Positions 35,465 through 43,434 of a DNA stretch of 64,000 nt are shown piece by piece. Positions within the stretch are counted from its first letter, which is position 1, and each line of letters opens with the position of its first letter. The position numbers were made by a program, and so were the translations under genes. A model generated the notes under the pieces. The model was given only the letters and a program-made list of their open reading frames with translations. It ran no database searches and was not told where the DNA came from. This stretch comes from Pseudomaricurvus alkylphenolicus (GTDB taxonomy: Bacteria; Pseudomonadota; Gammaproteobacteria; Pseudomonadales; Cellvibrionaceae): the NCBI RefSeq assembly GCF_011683955.1, contig NZ_JAAQPI010000001.1, positions 310,001-374,000 of the forward strand. The letters run 5' to 3'.

Positions 35465-36658
35465 TCAGCGCCAGCGGCCGCTTGGCGTGACAAATTCACT
35501 GGCCAGTGGCTTGGCAATATTCTCCACCTGCTGCTCGAATACCTTTATCTCGTTGCTGCCATCCAGCACCGAAAAACGGGTTTCGTAGTCCCGCCTGTCA
35601 CCATGTTCCAACCACTGCAGTTGTTGCCGCTCTCTGGCAAACTGGCGACCCAGCACGTGATTGGTGCTGGGCTCTATACCAAAGGCGTATAACCCCGACT
35701 GCAGGCATTGCCACTGGTAGAGGCTGGGGAACATGTCGTGCTGATACTCCACCGCAAAACCCAGACCCGGATCACCGCCGCGCCCGCTATCGAAACCATC
35801 GTTAACCAGCGCCACCGGTACACGCCCCTGGGCGTCAGCGGCTACTTGATGCTCATAAACCTGTTCTTCGAACGGGTGTTGAGGCGCCGCCTGTGTGCGA
35901 TAGCCCACCCGTTGCGCTGTTGGTTCGTGAGCGGTCCAAAGGCAATCCGTCACCGGCGCCAGATAGCGACTGCCTTCGTCCAGCACCGGGTACCCGAGGT
36001 TGATGTGGTACATAAACATATGAGGCGTGGGGGAAAAGCCGAGGTTGTCGACCCGATCGTGGAGGGTAAACGAACTCTCACCCACCCGGGCTTCAATACG
36101 TCTCACCAAACGCAGATTTTCGCCAAACACTGCGGCCTGCCGAACCTCGCCTTGGCACCAGAGAATCAGCTCGTCTTCGCCATCCGGCCCCTTGCGTTCC
36201 TCCAGGCCAAAACCACCAAGCGTGGCCGGTATAAAACCAGCACGCCCATGTAGCGGCATGTTTATGCGGTCGCGGTGGGGGTAGTTGAAATGCCGGGCAT
36301 CTTCATCACCGGCCCCCAGAATATGATCCAGGCCGCAGGTCATCAGCAAGCCGGAGAAAGAGCGCATCACACCGAAGCCATTTTCGGATTCCGGCTCGTT
36401 AAAACTCGGATGCCGAAAACCGGTTGGCGAATGCCAGCCCAGGGAAGCGCCGCGATGGTTGGCGTCACCGATATCCATGCCTCGGTCCAACAGCACCGTA
36501 AAACTGAAACCGGTGCCGGTGCGAAACTCCAGGCAGCGCACTCCTTGTTCAGCGCCTGCCTCAAGGGTAAAGGGCCGAACACCGGCAAACTGGGCGAGAC
36601 TGCCGGTACGAGCCCGCAGCTGCTTTAGAGAAAGGTCTTTACCGTAGAGCTGAACCAC
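35465..36658 (-). CDS. DUF4432 aldose-1-epimerase-like protein
   Basis: A 397-residue galactose-mutarotase-like beta-sandwich protein of the DUF4432 type. Features are a conserved FTVLLDRGMDIGDA segment near the N-terminus, LHGRAGFIPA near the middle and MYHINLGYPVLD with a candidate His. Members are thought to mutarotate or epimerise sugars or sugar acids. The start is GTG at 36658 with only a weak ribosome site. It is first in the operon that ends with the desaturase fusion; 47 bp separate it from LacI 1. The exact sugar is unknown. Confidence 0.8.
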   Translation of the reverse strand: MVQLYGKDLSLKQLRARTGSLAQFAGVRPFTLEAGAEQGVRCLEFRTGTGFSFTVLLDRGMDIGDANHRGASLGWHSPTGFRHPSFNEPESENGFGVMRSFSGLLMTCGLDHILGAGDEDARHFNYPHRDRINMPLHGRAGFIPATLGGFGLEERKGPDGEDELILWCQGEVRQAAVFGENLRLVRRIEARVGESSFTLHDRVDNLGFSPTPHMFMYHINLGYPVLDEGSRYLAPVTDCLWTAHEPTAQRVGYRTQAAPQHPFEEQVYEHQVAADAQGRVPVALVNDGFDSGRGGDPGLGFAVEYQHDMFPSLYQWQCLQSGLYAFGIEPSTNHVLGRQFARERQQLQWLEHGDRRDYETRFSVLDGSNEIKVFEQQVENIAKPLASEFVTPSGRWR

Positions 36659-36702
36659 AACTGCATCTCAACTTAACATCATTCATAGAGCCATGATGCA
36701 GC

Positions 36703-36748
36703 AAAATGATGTATTTATCAATATTAAACATCATTAATACATCATTTT
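36703..36748. promoter_or_regulatory. operator candidate of the DUF4432/LacI 1 operon
   Basis: AAAATGATGTATT at 36703-36715 and AATACATCATTTT at 36736-36748 are perfect 13-bp inverted repeats with a 20-bp spacer. They lie 45-90 bp upstream of the GTG at 36658. The string TACATCATTTTGAGTCA at 36738-36754 recurs almost exactly at 50543-50559. Confidence 0.65.
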
Positions 36749-36763
36749 GAGTCATTTTGAGGC

Positions 36764-36806
36764 AAAAAAAAGGCGCGCCCCGCTCAGAGCCCGCCCCCTT
36801 TCCACT
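36764..36806 (-). terminator. candidate terminator of LacI 2
   Basis: On the minus strand a GC-rich segment with a short GCTC-T-GAGC stem and GGCGCGCC is followed by eight T residues (A-run 36764-36771 on the plus strand), just after the LacI 2 stop. The hairpin is imperfect by eye. Confidence 0.45.
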
Positions 36807-36813
36807 ATGATTG

Positions 36814-37836
36814 CTAATAGATGTTCTCAGACAGGTATATCTCAACCTTGGGCTGTTGCACCCCCAGCATCAGCTCATCGCCAAGTTTGTAGTTCAGCAG
36901 AATATCCACGGCGCTGTACACTTCCTGCTTGATGTCCTGGTTGATCACGGCATCCAGAGTGCCGTTGACCAGCAGGCGGCGGGTGGCGTCATTGAGCTCA
37001 TGGGCGACAAAGACGATATCGTCCTGATGACCACTCTCCTCCAGCGCCTGGGCGATACCCAAGGTGCCGCCGCCAACGTTGTAGATGCAGGCCAGATCCT
37101 TTTCTTCCGCCAACAGTTCCCGTGCATGCTCCAGGCTCTTGGCGTCATCATCCAGCACTTCGGGCATTTCCAGCACCCGAAAACGGGGAAAGCGCTCGCG
37201 AATCATGCTCTTAAAGCCGGCTTCCCGTTCCTCGTGGCCGCGGTAGCTGTGGCTGCCCACAAACACGGCGACCTTTTTGCGCTCAGAAGCGGTAAGAAAA
37301 CGCCCCATCAACAATCCGGCGGTGCGCCCGGCGGAGCGATTATCGATACCGACATAGGCCAGGCGCTCCTGAGAGGAGATATCCGATACCAGACTGATGA
37401 CGCCGATGCCCTGGTCACTGAGGTTGCGGACGGCATCCCGGACAATCGGGTGATCCAGGGCCACAAACGCAATGCCGTCGGTGTTTTCGCCCACCTCCAG
37501 CAGTTTGTCGGCCAGTACCTGCGGATCAAAACCCACCACTGTGTGCACGCGTACTTCGGCCTTCATGCTGGCGAAAATCTTGCCGAAGTTCTTGATCTCT
37601 TCGGCAAAGGTTTCAAAGTACTTGGTTTTGGCGACCGGGAAGACAAAATCGAAGATGTAGCTGCTGGGGGGCTTTTCGGTGTCTTCCGGCTCGATCAGGT
37701 AGCGGGTGCTGTAAAGCGCGCGAAAGACTCGATCAACCGTGGCTTCCTTGACGTTGCCCCGCTTGTTCAGCACCCGGTCTACGGTGGCACGGCTGACGCC
37801 CGCTTCCTTGGCTACATCGTCTAAAGTGATCTTCAT
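36814..37836 (-). CDS. LacI-family regulator 2
   Basis: A 340-residue LacI/GalR regulator, paralogous to the one at 34395. HTH LDDVAKEAGVSRATVDRVLN at residues 4-23 and effector domain with RLAYVGIDNRSAGRTAG. ATG 37836 gives the canonical MKITLDDV start; the upstream extension to 37878 is rejected. It follows the MocA pair in transcription order with a 54-bp gap containing TGAGGC-TTT-GCCTCA. The same palindrome type stands before the second MocA pair at 55077, so this protein probably represses both dehydrogenase pairs and itself (inference). Confidence 0.9.
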   Translation of the reverse strand: MKITLDDVAKEAGVSRATVDRVLNKRGNVKEATVDRVFRALYSTRYLIEPEDTEKPPSSYIFDFVFPVAKTKYFETFAEEIKNFGKIFASMKAEVRVHTVVGFDPQVLADKLLEVGENTDGIAFVALDHPIVRDAVRNLSDQGIGVISLVSDISSQERLAYVGIDNRSAGRTAGLLMGRFLTASERKKVAVFVGSHSYRGHEEREAGFKSMIRERFPRFRVLEMPEVLDDDAKSLEHARELLAEEKDLACIYNVGGGTLGIAQALEESGHQDDIVFVAHELNDATRRLLVNGTLDAVINQDIKQEVYSAVDILLNYKLGDELMLGVQQPKVEIYLSENIY

Positions 37837-37878
37837 ATTTTCGCCCGGCTGATGATGTCCTTGCCGGAATTCTAGCAT

Positions 37879-37893
37879 TGAGGCTTTGCCTCA
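37879..37893. promoter_or_regulatory. TGAGGC/GCCTCA palindrome, LacI 2 operator candidate
   Basis: TGAGGC-TTT-GCCTCA, a 15-bp palindrome overlapping the stop codon of the MocA-type gene and 43 bp upstream of the LacI 2 ATG. A 17-bp version, TGAGGTAATTTGCCTCA, occurs at 54924-54940. Confidence 0.55.
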
Positions 37894-39012
37894 GTCACCC
37901 GCTCCATTATGAGGCACAAAACGGGTACTCACCTCAGCGGGATCAACTGGTCGGCCGGTGGCCGCGGATTCCAGGGCGGCAAAGCACAGTGCCAGGCCCT
38001 TTAGACTGGATTCGGCGCTTGCCAGCGGCGCGCGCTGATCTTCGATGGCACACAGCAGGTCGGCCATACTGCCCTTCAACGCGCCGGGAAACCAGTCGGA
38101 ATCCACCGCGACCGAACCGGTGCCCTGATCATTAACCACCTCTACCCGCTCGCCACCCAGTGAGGTTCCCGCAAAATGGATGCGCCCCCGGGAGCCGACA
38201 ACCTCAAAGCCACTGGTATCGGTGTAGCGGCTGCTGGCACGCAGGTTAATGGTGGCCTGCACCGAGCCGAAGTCAATCAGCACCGACACCAGCGTCGGCG
38301 CCTTAACCAGCTGACCGTCCCGCGAGCCGGTGATGGCGTATACGCTGCGAACCTTGCGATCGGCAAACAGGAAGGCGATCAGATCAAACCAGTGGATGGC
38401 GAAATCATAGAGAATCAGGTCGGGGTCCTGCCCCAGGACATGATCGCAGAAGATTTCGTCATGCCCCCAGTAGACGGTAAAGTCGGCCGCGCAGAGCTCA
38501 CCAATCTGATCCTGCGACACCAGTTTACGCAGCGCCCGAAAGTGACCGGCCCAACGCCCATTCTGGTTAACCGCCAGAGTAACACCCTGCTGCTCGGCCA
38601 GACGCGCCAACTCGACACCCTGCTCCAGGTTTTCCACAAAGGGTTTTTGGCTGAGCACATGTTTGCCCGCCAACAGTGCCCGCCGCACATAATCCGGTCG
38701 AATATTCAGGTGCAGGGCGAGGTCCACGACGGTCACTTTTGGATCCTTCAACACACTGTCATAGTCAGTGGTAACAGCAGCCTGGGGAAAAAATTCATCC
38801 CGCGCCGCCTCGGCAGAGGCCAGCGTGGCACTGCACAACACCACCACATTCCAACCAGCGTCGCGATAGGCCTGCAGTTGGGTTTTTCCGATCGCACCAC
38901 AGCCCACCAACGCAATACGGTGATCTTGTGAACGCGGCATAGGCAAAGGTTCAACCCGTAAATCCAGAAGCTTGCCTTCACTCTTGGACTGCTCACCATA
39001 GGGGTTGCTCAT
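37891..39012 (-). CDS. Gfo/Idh/MocA dehydrogenase, pair A gene 2
   Basis: NAD(P)-dependent sugar or polyol dehydrogenase of 373 residues. The Rossmann motif is VGCGAIGKTQ near residue 36, the catalytic Lys lies in SQKPF (Gln in place of the usual Glu of EKP), and the C-terminal alpha/beta domain contains DFAIHWFDL with the typical His. It overlaps the upstream dehydrogenase gene by 4 bp (ATGA), so the two are translationally coupled. A close homolog is at 56175. In the 3-keto-glycoside context it could oxidise or reduce a C3 position of a sugar; direct inositol-type oxidation is the alternative. Confidence 0.9.
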   Translation of the reverse strand: MSNPYGEQSKSEGKLLDLRVEPLPMPRSQDHRIALVGCGAIGKTQLQAYRDAGWNVVVLCSATLASAEAARDEFFPQAAVTTDYDSVLKDPKVTVVDLALHLNIRPDYVRRALLAGKHVLSQKPFVENLEQGVELARLAEQQGVTLAVNQNGRWAGHFRALRKLVSQDQIGELCAADFTVYWGHDEIFCDHVLGQDPDLILYDFAIHWFDLIAFLFADRKVRSVYAITGSRDGQLVKAPTLVSVLIDFGSVQATINLRASSRYTDTSGFEVVGSRGRIHFAGTSLGGERVEVVNDQGTGSVAVDSDWFPGALKGSMADLLCAIEDQRAPLASAESSLKGLALCFAALESAATGRPVDPAEVSTRFVPHNGAGD

Positions 39013-40097
39013 GATGGATCTCCCTCATTATTTGCAACAGCAATCGGTCGCCGCTCTCTGGCGCTGTGGGCGGCGGCATCAACAATGCGCTGCCCTCCCA
39101 GGGAAATATTCGATCCGCAGGGTCCCTGCAGATCACCGCCCTCTGCCAGTACCTGTTCCAGCAGGGCAAAGACATCTTCACAGTGGCTGAAATCATCTAC
39201 AGGAACATCCCGTACTTCTGGCTGTTCACGGGTCTGCAGGCTGACGCTCTGCGCATAGTCACGGCTGCAGATGGTGCCCTCGGTGCCCACAATCACAAAT
39301 CCACAAAACGGCTGCGGCTGGGTCACCCAGGGATCGGTGAAGGTTCCCCAGCGGGTTTGCAGCGTAGAGAGGCCGCTGTGATAGCGGGCCACGACCACGC
39401 TTTGCAGATCCACCTCAAAGCCGTCGGGCACATGAGATACCGCCTGCACTTCAGTGGGCAGTTCACCATCACGAAACCAGGTCGCCAGGGTGGCGCCGTA
39501 ACCCAGGTAGTCAAGCAACGAACCGCCGCCGGCGTCGGCCTTGAACCACCAGCTGTCCTGGATATTCACTGGCTCTTCCACTTCTTTTTTGGCGTGAAGG
39601 TGGTATTGAGGACCGCGATTGCCATCGTAGTAATGCACCTCGATCACCTCGCCGATGGCGCCGTCATCAATCAGCCGTTTGCTGGTGCGATGGGAAGCGT
39701 ACCAGGCCAGAGGCCAATTAATGGCCAACTGTACCCCGCCAGCACGTGCCGCTTCGATGGCTCGCTCAGCATCGGTGGTGGAAACCGCAAAGGGTTTCTC
39801 CAGCAGAATATGTACACCCCGCTCCGCCAGACGTTCACTCCAGAGGGCGTGCTCAGCGGTGGGAGAACAGACGATGGCCAGGTCCGGCTGTGTGTCTTCC
39901 AGCAGCGTGCTCCAGTCATCGTATCGCAGGGCGGGGTCAACACCGATATCGTCACACACCTCGTTCATGCGCTCGACCCGGGTGTCGTACACCCCCACCA
40001 CTTGGTAGGCCGGCGACTTCATGGCCAACGCCAACTGATCGCCAATGTGCATATGATCGAAGCAGAGCCCAACCACTTTCAGTCTGGATGTATTCAT
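39009..40097 (-). CDS. Gfo/Idh/MocA-like dehydrogenase, pair A gene 1
   Basis: A 362-residue member of the family. LLEKPFAV carries the EKP Lys and AGGGSLLDYLGYG the C-terminal domain motif with WFRDG. The N-terminal nucleotide loop is unusual: GLCFDHMHIGD replaces GxGxxG, and the same string is kept in the homolog at 55077. Strong conservation of FDHMH suggests a functional reason, such as metal or substrate binding or altered cofactor handling. Genes 1 and 2 always occur together in this window, so their products may form a heteromer or act in sequence. Confidence 0.87.
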   Translation of the reverse strand: MNTSRLKVVGLCFDHMHIGDQLALAMKSPAYQVVGVYDTRVERMNEVCDDIGVDPALRYDDWSTLLEDTQPDLAIVCSPTAEHALWSERLAERGVHILLEKPFAVSTTDAERAIEAARAGGVQLAINWPLAWYASHRTSKRLIDDGAIGEVIEVHYYDGNRGPQYHLHAKKEVEEPVNIQDSWWFKADAGGGSLLDYLGYGATLATWFRDGELPTEVQAVSHVPDGFEVDLQSVVVARYHSGLSTLQTRWGTFTDPWVTQPQPFCGFVIVGTEGTICSRDYAQSVSLQTREQPEVRDVPVDDFSHCEDVFALLEQVLAEGGDLQGPCGSNISLGGQRIVDAAAHSARERRPIAVANNEGDPS

Positions 40098-40109
40098 TAA
40101 CGCCTACCC

Positions 40110-40811
40110 TTAAAGTTCGCGAATTCGGATATTGCGATACCACACGGGATCGCCATGATTTTGCAATACGATATGCCCCTCGGGCTGGCGGCCAAAGCCG
40201 GGCAGTTTGTTGAATTTACTGCGTTCCAGACGTTGACGCCAGTCAGCAGAGTCCAGGTTATAGGCGACAATGCGGTGACCGTTAAGCCAGTGTTCCACAC
40301 GATTACCGAGAACGACAATGCGAGTGCTGTTGTACTCCCCCGCGGCTTTTACCACCGCTGTATTGGGTGCATAGAGATCGAATACCGAACCTGCCAGCCA
40401 GTGGGGCTTGTCCGCGGCACGGGGATAGTTGGCATCATCCAGCAATTGATACTCCATGCCGGTTTTCCAGGCCAAATCGCGATCGTCGGCTACCCGATAG
40501 AGGATCCCACTGTTGCCACCTTTGTCGAGCTTCCATTCCAGGTAGAGCTCAAAGTCGGTGTATTTCTGCTCGGTCATGATGTCGCCCGCGCTGCGCTGGT
40601 CAGTCACCAGCGCCAGCGTACCGTCTTGCGCCGCCCACACATTTTTCAGCGACTTGCCTTCCATGGCCTGCCAGCCATTGAGGGTGCGACCGTCAAACAA
40701 TGGCTGCCATTTGCTGCTGACAGGGTTTTGAGCGGATGAGAGACAGGCACTTAACAGCCCGCTCATAATGACCAATAAAAGGATTTTCAGACGTTTGCTT
40801 GTTAACAACAT
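40110..40811 (-). CDS. DUF1080 (3-keto-disaccharide hydrolase) lipoprotein
   Basis: A 233-residue predicted lipoprotein. The signal ends with the lipobox LSAC, Cys at 23, followed by one DUF1080 domain. Typical motifs are LFDGRTLNGW, GNSGILYR, EYQLLDD and the end block GHIVLQNHGDPVWYRNIRI. DUF1080 proteins are concanavalin-like folds; some cleave 3-keto-glycosides after C3 oxidation. It is placed directly between the GMC/subunit-3 oxidase genes and the MocA pair, as expected for a periplasmic 3-keto-glycoside lyase or hydrolase. The activity is inferred from family and context. Confidence 0.87.
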   Translation of the reverse strand: MLLTSKRLKILLLVIMSGLLSACLSSAQNPVSSKWQPLFDGRTLNGWQAMEGKSLKNVWAAQDGTLALVTDQRSAGDIMTEQKYTDFELYLEWKLDKGGNSGILYRVADDRDLAWKTGMEYQLLDDANYPRAADKPHWLAGSVFDLYAPNTAVVKAAGEYNSTRIVVLGNRVEHWLNGHRIVAYNLDSADWRQRLERSKFNKLPGFGRQPEGHIVLQNHGDPVWYRNIRIREL

Positions 40812-40817
40812 AAATCT

Positions 40818-41519
40818 TTACACCTGTTGCTGTGGCAGACCCATACCGGTCAGCACCTGGTTAATATGATCAAGCGCTTCGGGACTCGCGCCGGGATAAT
40901 CGCCGGCGATCGGCTGGTTGCCAACAAAGTTCAGATCCCGAATGCCCTCCTCGGTGGTATAGAAAGCCCCGAGCGCCAACCAACGCAGGCGGGCAAAGAA
41001 TCTGGTCTGGGGCTGCAACCTGTGCGCGACTTTATCGGCGTAGGCGATGGTGTCGAGAATAGACGCGGCCTCTCCCCTATCCAGATCAACAAAAGAGCGC
41101 TGAAATTGATCCAGCGCCTGCTGCTCCAGCCACAACAATCCCTCCAGTACAATTTCCCGGTCCTGTTGCTGCTGCGGATAAGGCGCACTGACCCACTCGT
41201 CAATAAAGTCGGGCACTCCCACGTCGCTGGCCGCCGGCGAGTGCTCGTCCCGGGGCAGAATCAGGTCGCATACCCTGGCAGTAATTTGCATCTGTGCCTT
41301 GCTCATCGTTTTTGACCAGGGCACCAGCGGGTGAATCATGCTGGCGTCCTGACCATAACCTCCGCCGCTGATCGCCTTGGCCACGCCCAGATCGGCGCGG
41401 CGTGATGTCGGTGTCACGGCCGGTGTACATCCATAGGTCATCAGAGATGCACCCATCACCGAGGCCATCCATTTTAACGTGGTGCGGCGATTTACCTTGG
41501 GCTGATACCTGTCGCTCAT
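40818..41519 (-). CDS. gluconate 2-dehydrogenase subunit 3-like, Tat-exported
   Basis: A 233-residue small subunit of a GMC-type dehydrogenase. The N-terminus has a twin-arginine motif NRRTTLKW followed by a hydrophobic stretch and TYGC, a weak lipobox. The body has ICDLILPRDEHSPAASDVGVPDFIDEW-type features (landmark LILPRDEHSPAA), characteristic of the subunit-3 family. It would carry the signal-less GMC partner across the membrane by the Tat pathway. The 4-bp overlap with the GMC gene supports a complex. The usual cytochrome c third subunit is not encoded nearby. Confidence 0.88.
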   Translation of the reverse strand: MSDRYQPKVNRRTTLKWMASVMGASLMTYGCTPAVTPTSRRADLGVAKAISGGGYGQDASMIHPLVPWSKTMSKAQMQITARVCDLILPRDEHSPAASDVGVPDFIDEWVSAPYPQQQQDREIVLEGLLWLEQQALDQFQRSFVDLDRGEAASILDTIAYADKVAHRLQPQTRFFARLRWLALGAFYTTEEGIRDLNFVGNQPIAGDYPGASPEALDHINQVLTGMGLPQQQV

Positions 41520-43204
41520 AGCTCCCCCTTGCTCAACTGCTGCGCGAGATACTCAGAGTTTCTCATGGCCAGCATCAGGATGGTCAGTGTCGGATTCTTG
41601 TGGGCCTCGGAGGCGAACACCGAACCGTCCATCAAAAACAGATTGTCCGCATCCCAACACTGACCGTACTGGTTAGTAACCGACAGCGTCGGGTCATCAC
41701 CCATGCGCGCCGTGCCCACTTCGTGAATGCAGGTACCGCCCGGCGACAGAAAATCGTCTTCTTCGGGCAGGGTTACGATTTGCCCCTGTAAACGCTCTAC
41801 CAGAGTGAGAATGGTCTGACGCATATGACGGGCCTGGCGTTGTTCCTGGTCCGACCACTTCCAGTGATACTTGAGTACCGGAATGCCCCACCGATCTTTG
41901 ACGTTGGGATCGATTTCGCAGTAGCAATCGTCCGAGGGAATCATCTCGCCTTGGGCGATAAACGTCATGGTACTGCCAAACTGCGAGCGCACTTGTTGCT
42001 TCAGGTCGCGACCGTAACCGTCGGCCAAATCCGCTACACCCCCCAACCCCATACCGGGAGGTTGACGACCTCCAAAAAAGATCAACTGGTACCCGCGTTG
42101 AAAATCCAGTTCGCCGCGAGCCTGCTCCTGATACAACCACCAGGGAATGTGTAAGTGAGCCGACGCCGCACCAAATTCGTCGTAGTTGGGGCGACCGTCC
42201 AGCGCCGGGAAATAGGCCACCACCGGTTTGGACTGAGGATTGTCGAGCAGGTTGCGTCCCACCTGCCCACTGGTGTTTGCCAGACCATCAGGGTGATTTT
42301 CAGAGGTGGAATTGAGCATCAGGCGCGCGGTTTCGCAGGCACTGGCTGCCAGCACCACCACACGCGCGTGCACCTGGTGATGTGTATTGGTGGCTTGATC
42401 AATAAACTCGACGCCGTTGGGCCTGCCGCTACTGTCGGTTAACACCTCGCGCACCATGGCGCCGGTTTTGATGTTCAGCTTGCCGGTTTTTTTCGCCATG
42501 GGCAGCAGTGACGTGGTGGTCTGAAAGGCAGCACCGATGGAACAACCGCGCATACAATGGGTGGCGTAAAAACAAGCGGCGCGATCATCCAGTGGGCGGG
42601 TCAATACAGCGCGATTAACCGGTACGCAGGGAATGCCCAGCTCGTCACAGGCCGCTTTCATAAACAACTCATAAGCCCGTGGCGCGGGTGCCGGCTGGAT
42701 GGCATCAGGGGCGGAATCCGGGTGATTTTCCAAGCCGTCGTTGCGACCGTAAACGCCGATCAGTCGCTCGGTTTTATCGTACCAGTCAGCGATGTCTTCG
42801 TAGGCAAAGGGCCAGTCCACCCCCAGGCCATCTCGGCTTTTGGGTTTGAAGTCGTAGGGCCCGTAGCGGGGAGACCAGCGCGCCCAATGATTGGTGCGGC
42901 CTCCCAGCATGCGGGTACGAAACCAGTTGAATTGCTCGCCGTCGGCGTGAGTATAGGGCTGGCCCTCGATCTCCCAACCGCCGTTGTGAGTGGCCATATA
43001 GTAGCCCTTGGGGCGATCCGGCGTTGCGGCGCCACGCAGGGGGGCGTCGCGTTCCATCTGGAACATGGGGGTTTCACTGGCGGGATCGTAGTCGCGCCCC
43101 GCCTCCAGCATCAACACCCGGTAGCCGGCGTGGGTGAGCATATAGGCGCTCATGGCACCGCCGGCGCCCGAACCCACAACAATCACATCGTAGTTACTCT
43201 TCAT
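41516..43204 (-). CDS. GMC-family oxidoreductase (sugar/glycoside dehydrogenase)
   Basis: FAD-dependent GMC oxidoreductase of 562 residues. The dinucleotide motif is VGSGAGGAMSAYML at 11-24, the acidic E36 follows in LMLEAGRD, and the substrate domain contains the NHWARW flavin-contact region. The C-terminal block has GTARMGDD and a final NPTLTILMLAMRNSEY segment (landmark PTLTILMLAMR). It lacks its own signal peptide. With the Tat-bearing subunit 3 it resembles glucoside 3-dehydrogenase and related membrane or periplasmic sugar dehydrogenases, which oxidise a ring hydroxyl to a ketone. Co-location with DUF1080 fits a 3-keto-glycoside route. Confidence 0.9.
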   Translation of the reverse strand: MKSNYDVIVVGSGAGGAMSAYMLTHAGYRVLMLEAGRDYDPASETPMFQMERDAPLRGAATPDRPKGYYMATHNGGWEIEGQPYTHADGEQFNWFRTRMLGGRTNHWARWSPRYGPYDFKPKSRDGLGVDWPFAYEDIADWYDKTERLIGVYGRNDGLENHPDSAPDAIQPAPAPRAYELFMKAACDELGIPCVPVNRAVLTRPLDDRAACFYATHCMRGCSIGAAFQTTTSLLPMAKKTGKLNIKTGAMVREVLTDSSGRPNGVEFIDQATNTHHQVHARVVVLAASACETARLMLNSTSENHPDGLANTSGQVGRNLLDNPQSKPVVAYFPALDGRPNYDEFGAASAHLHIPWWLYQEQARGELDFQRGYQLIFFGGRQPPGMGLGGVADLADGYGRDLKQQVRSQFGSTMTFIAQGEMIPSDDCYCEIDPNVKDRWGIPVLKYHWKWSDQEQRQARHMRQTILTLVERLQGQIVTLPEEDDFLSPGGTCIHEVGTARMGDDPTLSVTNQYGQCWDADNLFLMDGSVFASEAHKNPTLTILMLAMRNSEYLAQQLSKGEL

Positions 43205-43300
43205 GCATTATATCCCGGGGATTTTGTCCCCCTGTTGTTATCAATATAGTCCTTGTCCGTTGTTCAATTGTTGCTATTCGCGTGTTAGTCGAGCCTAGCG

Positions 43301-43426
43301 TCGGATTACGGCTTCGCCTAATCCGACCTACGTAAAAATCGGCTCTTGGGGATTCCGAATACCGGTTACGTGAAGATCGGCTTCCGAAGACCCGTAGGTT
43401 GGATTAGGCGAAGCCGTAATCCGACA
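43301..43426. repeat. REP/MITE-like inverted-repeat element
   Basis: Two 33-base arms at 43301-43333 and 43394-43426 are inverted copies with one mismatch. Each arm is itself a hairpin (GTCGGATTA ... TAATCCGAC around GGCTTCGCC). The core GTCGGATTACGGCTTCGCC is a widespread bacterial extragenic repeat type. The 60-bp centre includes imperfect GGCTCTTGG/CCGAATACCGG-like sequence. It lies between the TRAP permease stop and the GMC start, so a folded transcript could attenuate read-through. Confidence 0.85.
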
Positions 43427-43434
43427 ATCAGCAA

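Noticed and set aside
36811-37824. 337-codon plus-strand frame opposite LacI 2
   Set aside because: Shadow of the LacI gene; the minus strand has a full HTH and sensor domain.
39066-40100. 344-codon plus-strand frame opposite a MocA-type gene
   Set aside because: Shadow frame; a similar mirror frame appears opposite the homolog at 55050-56081, explained by similar codon use of the paralogs.
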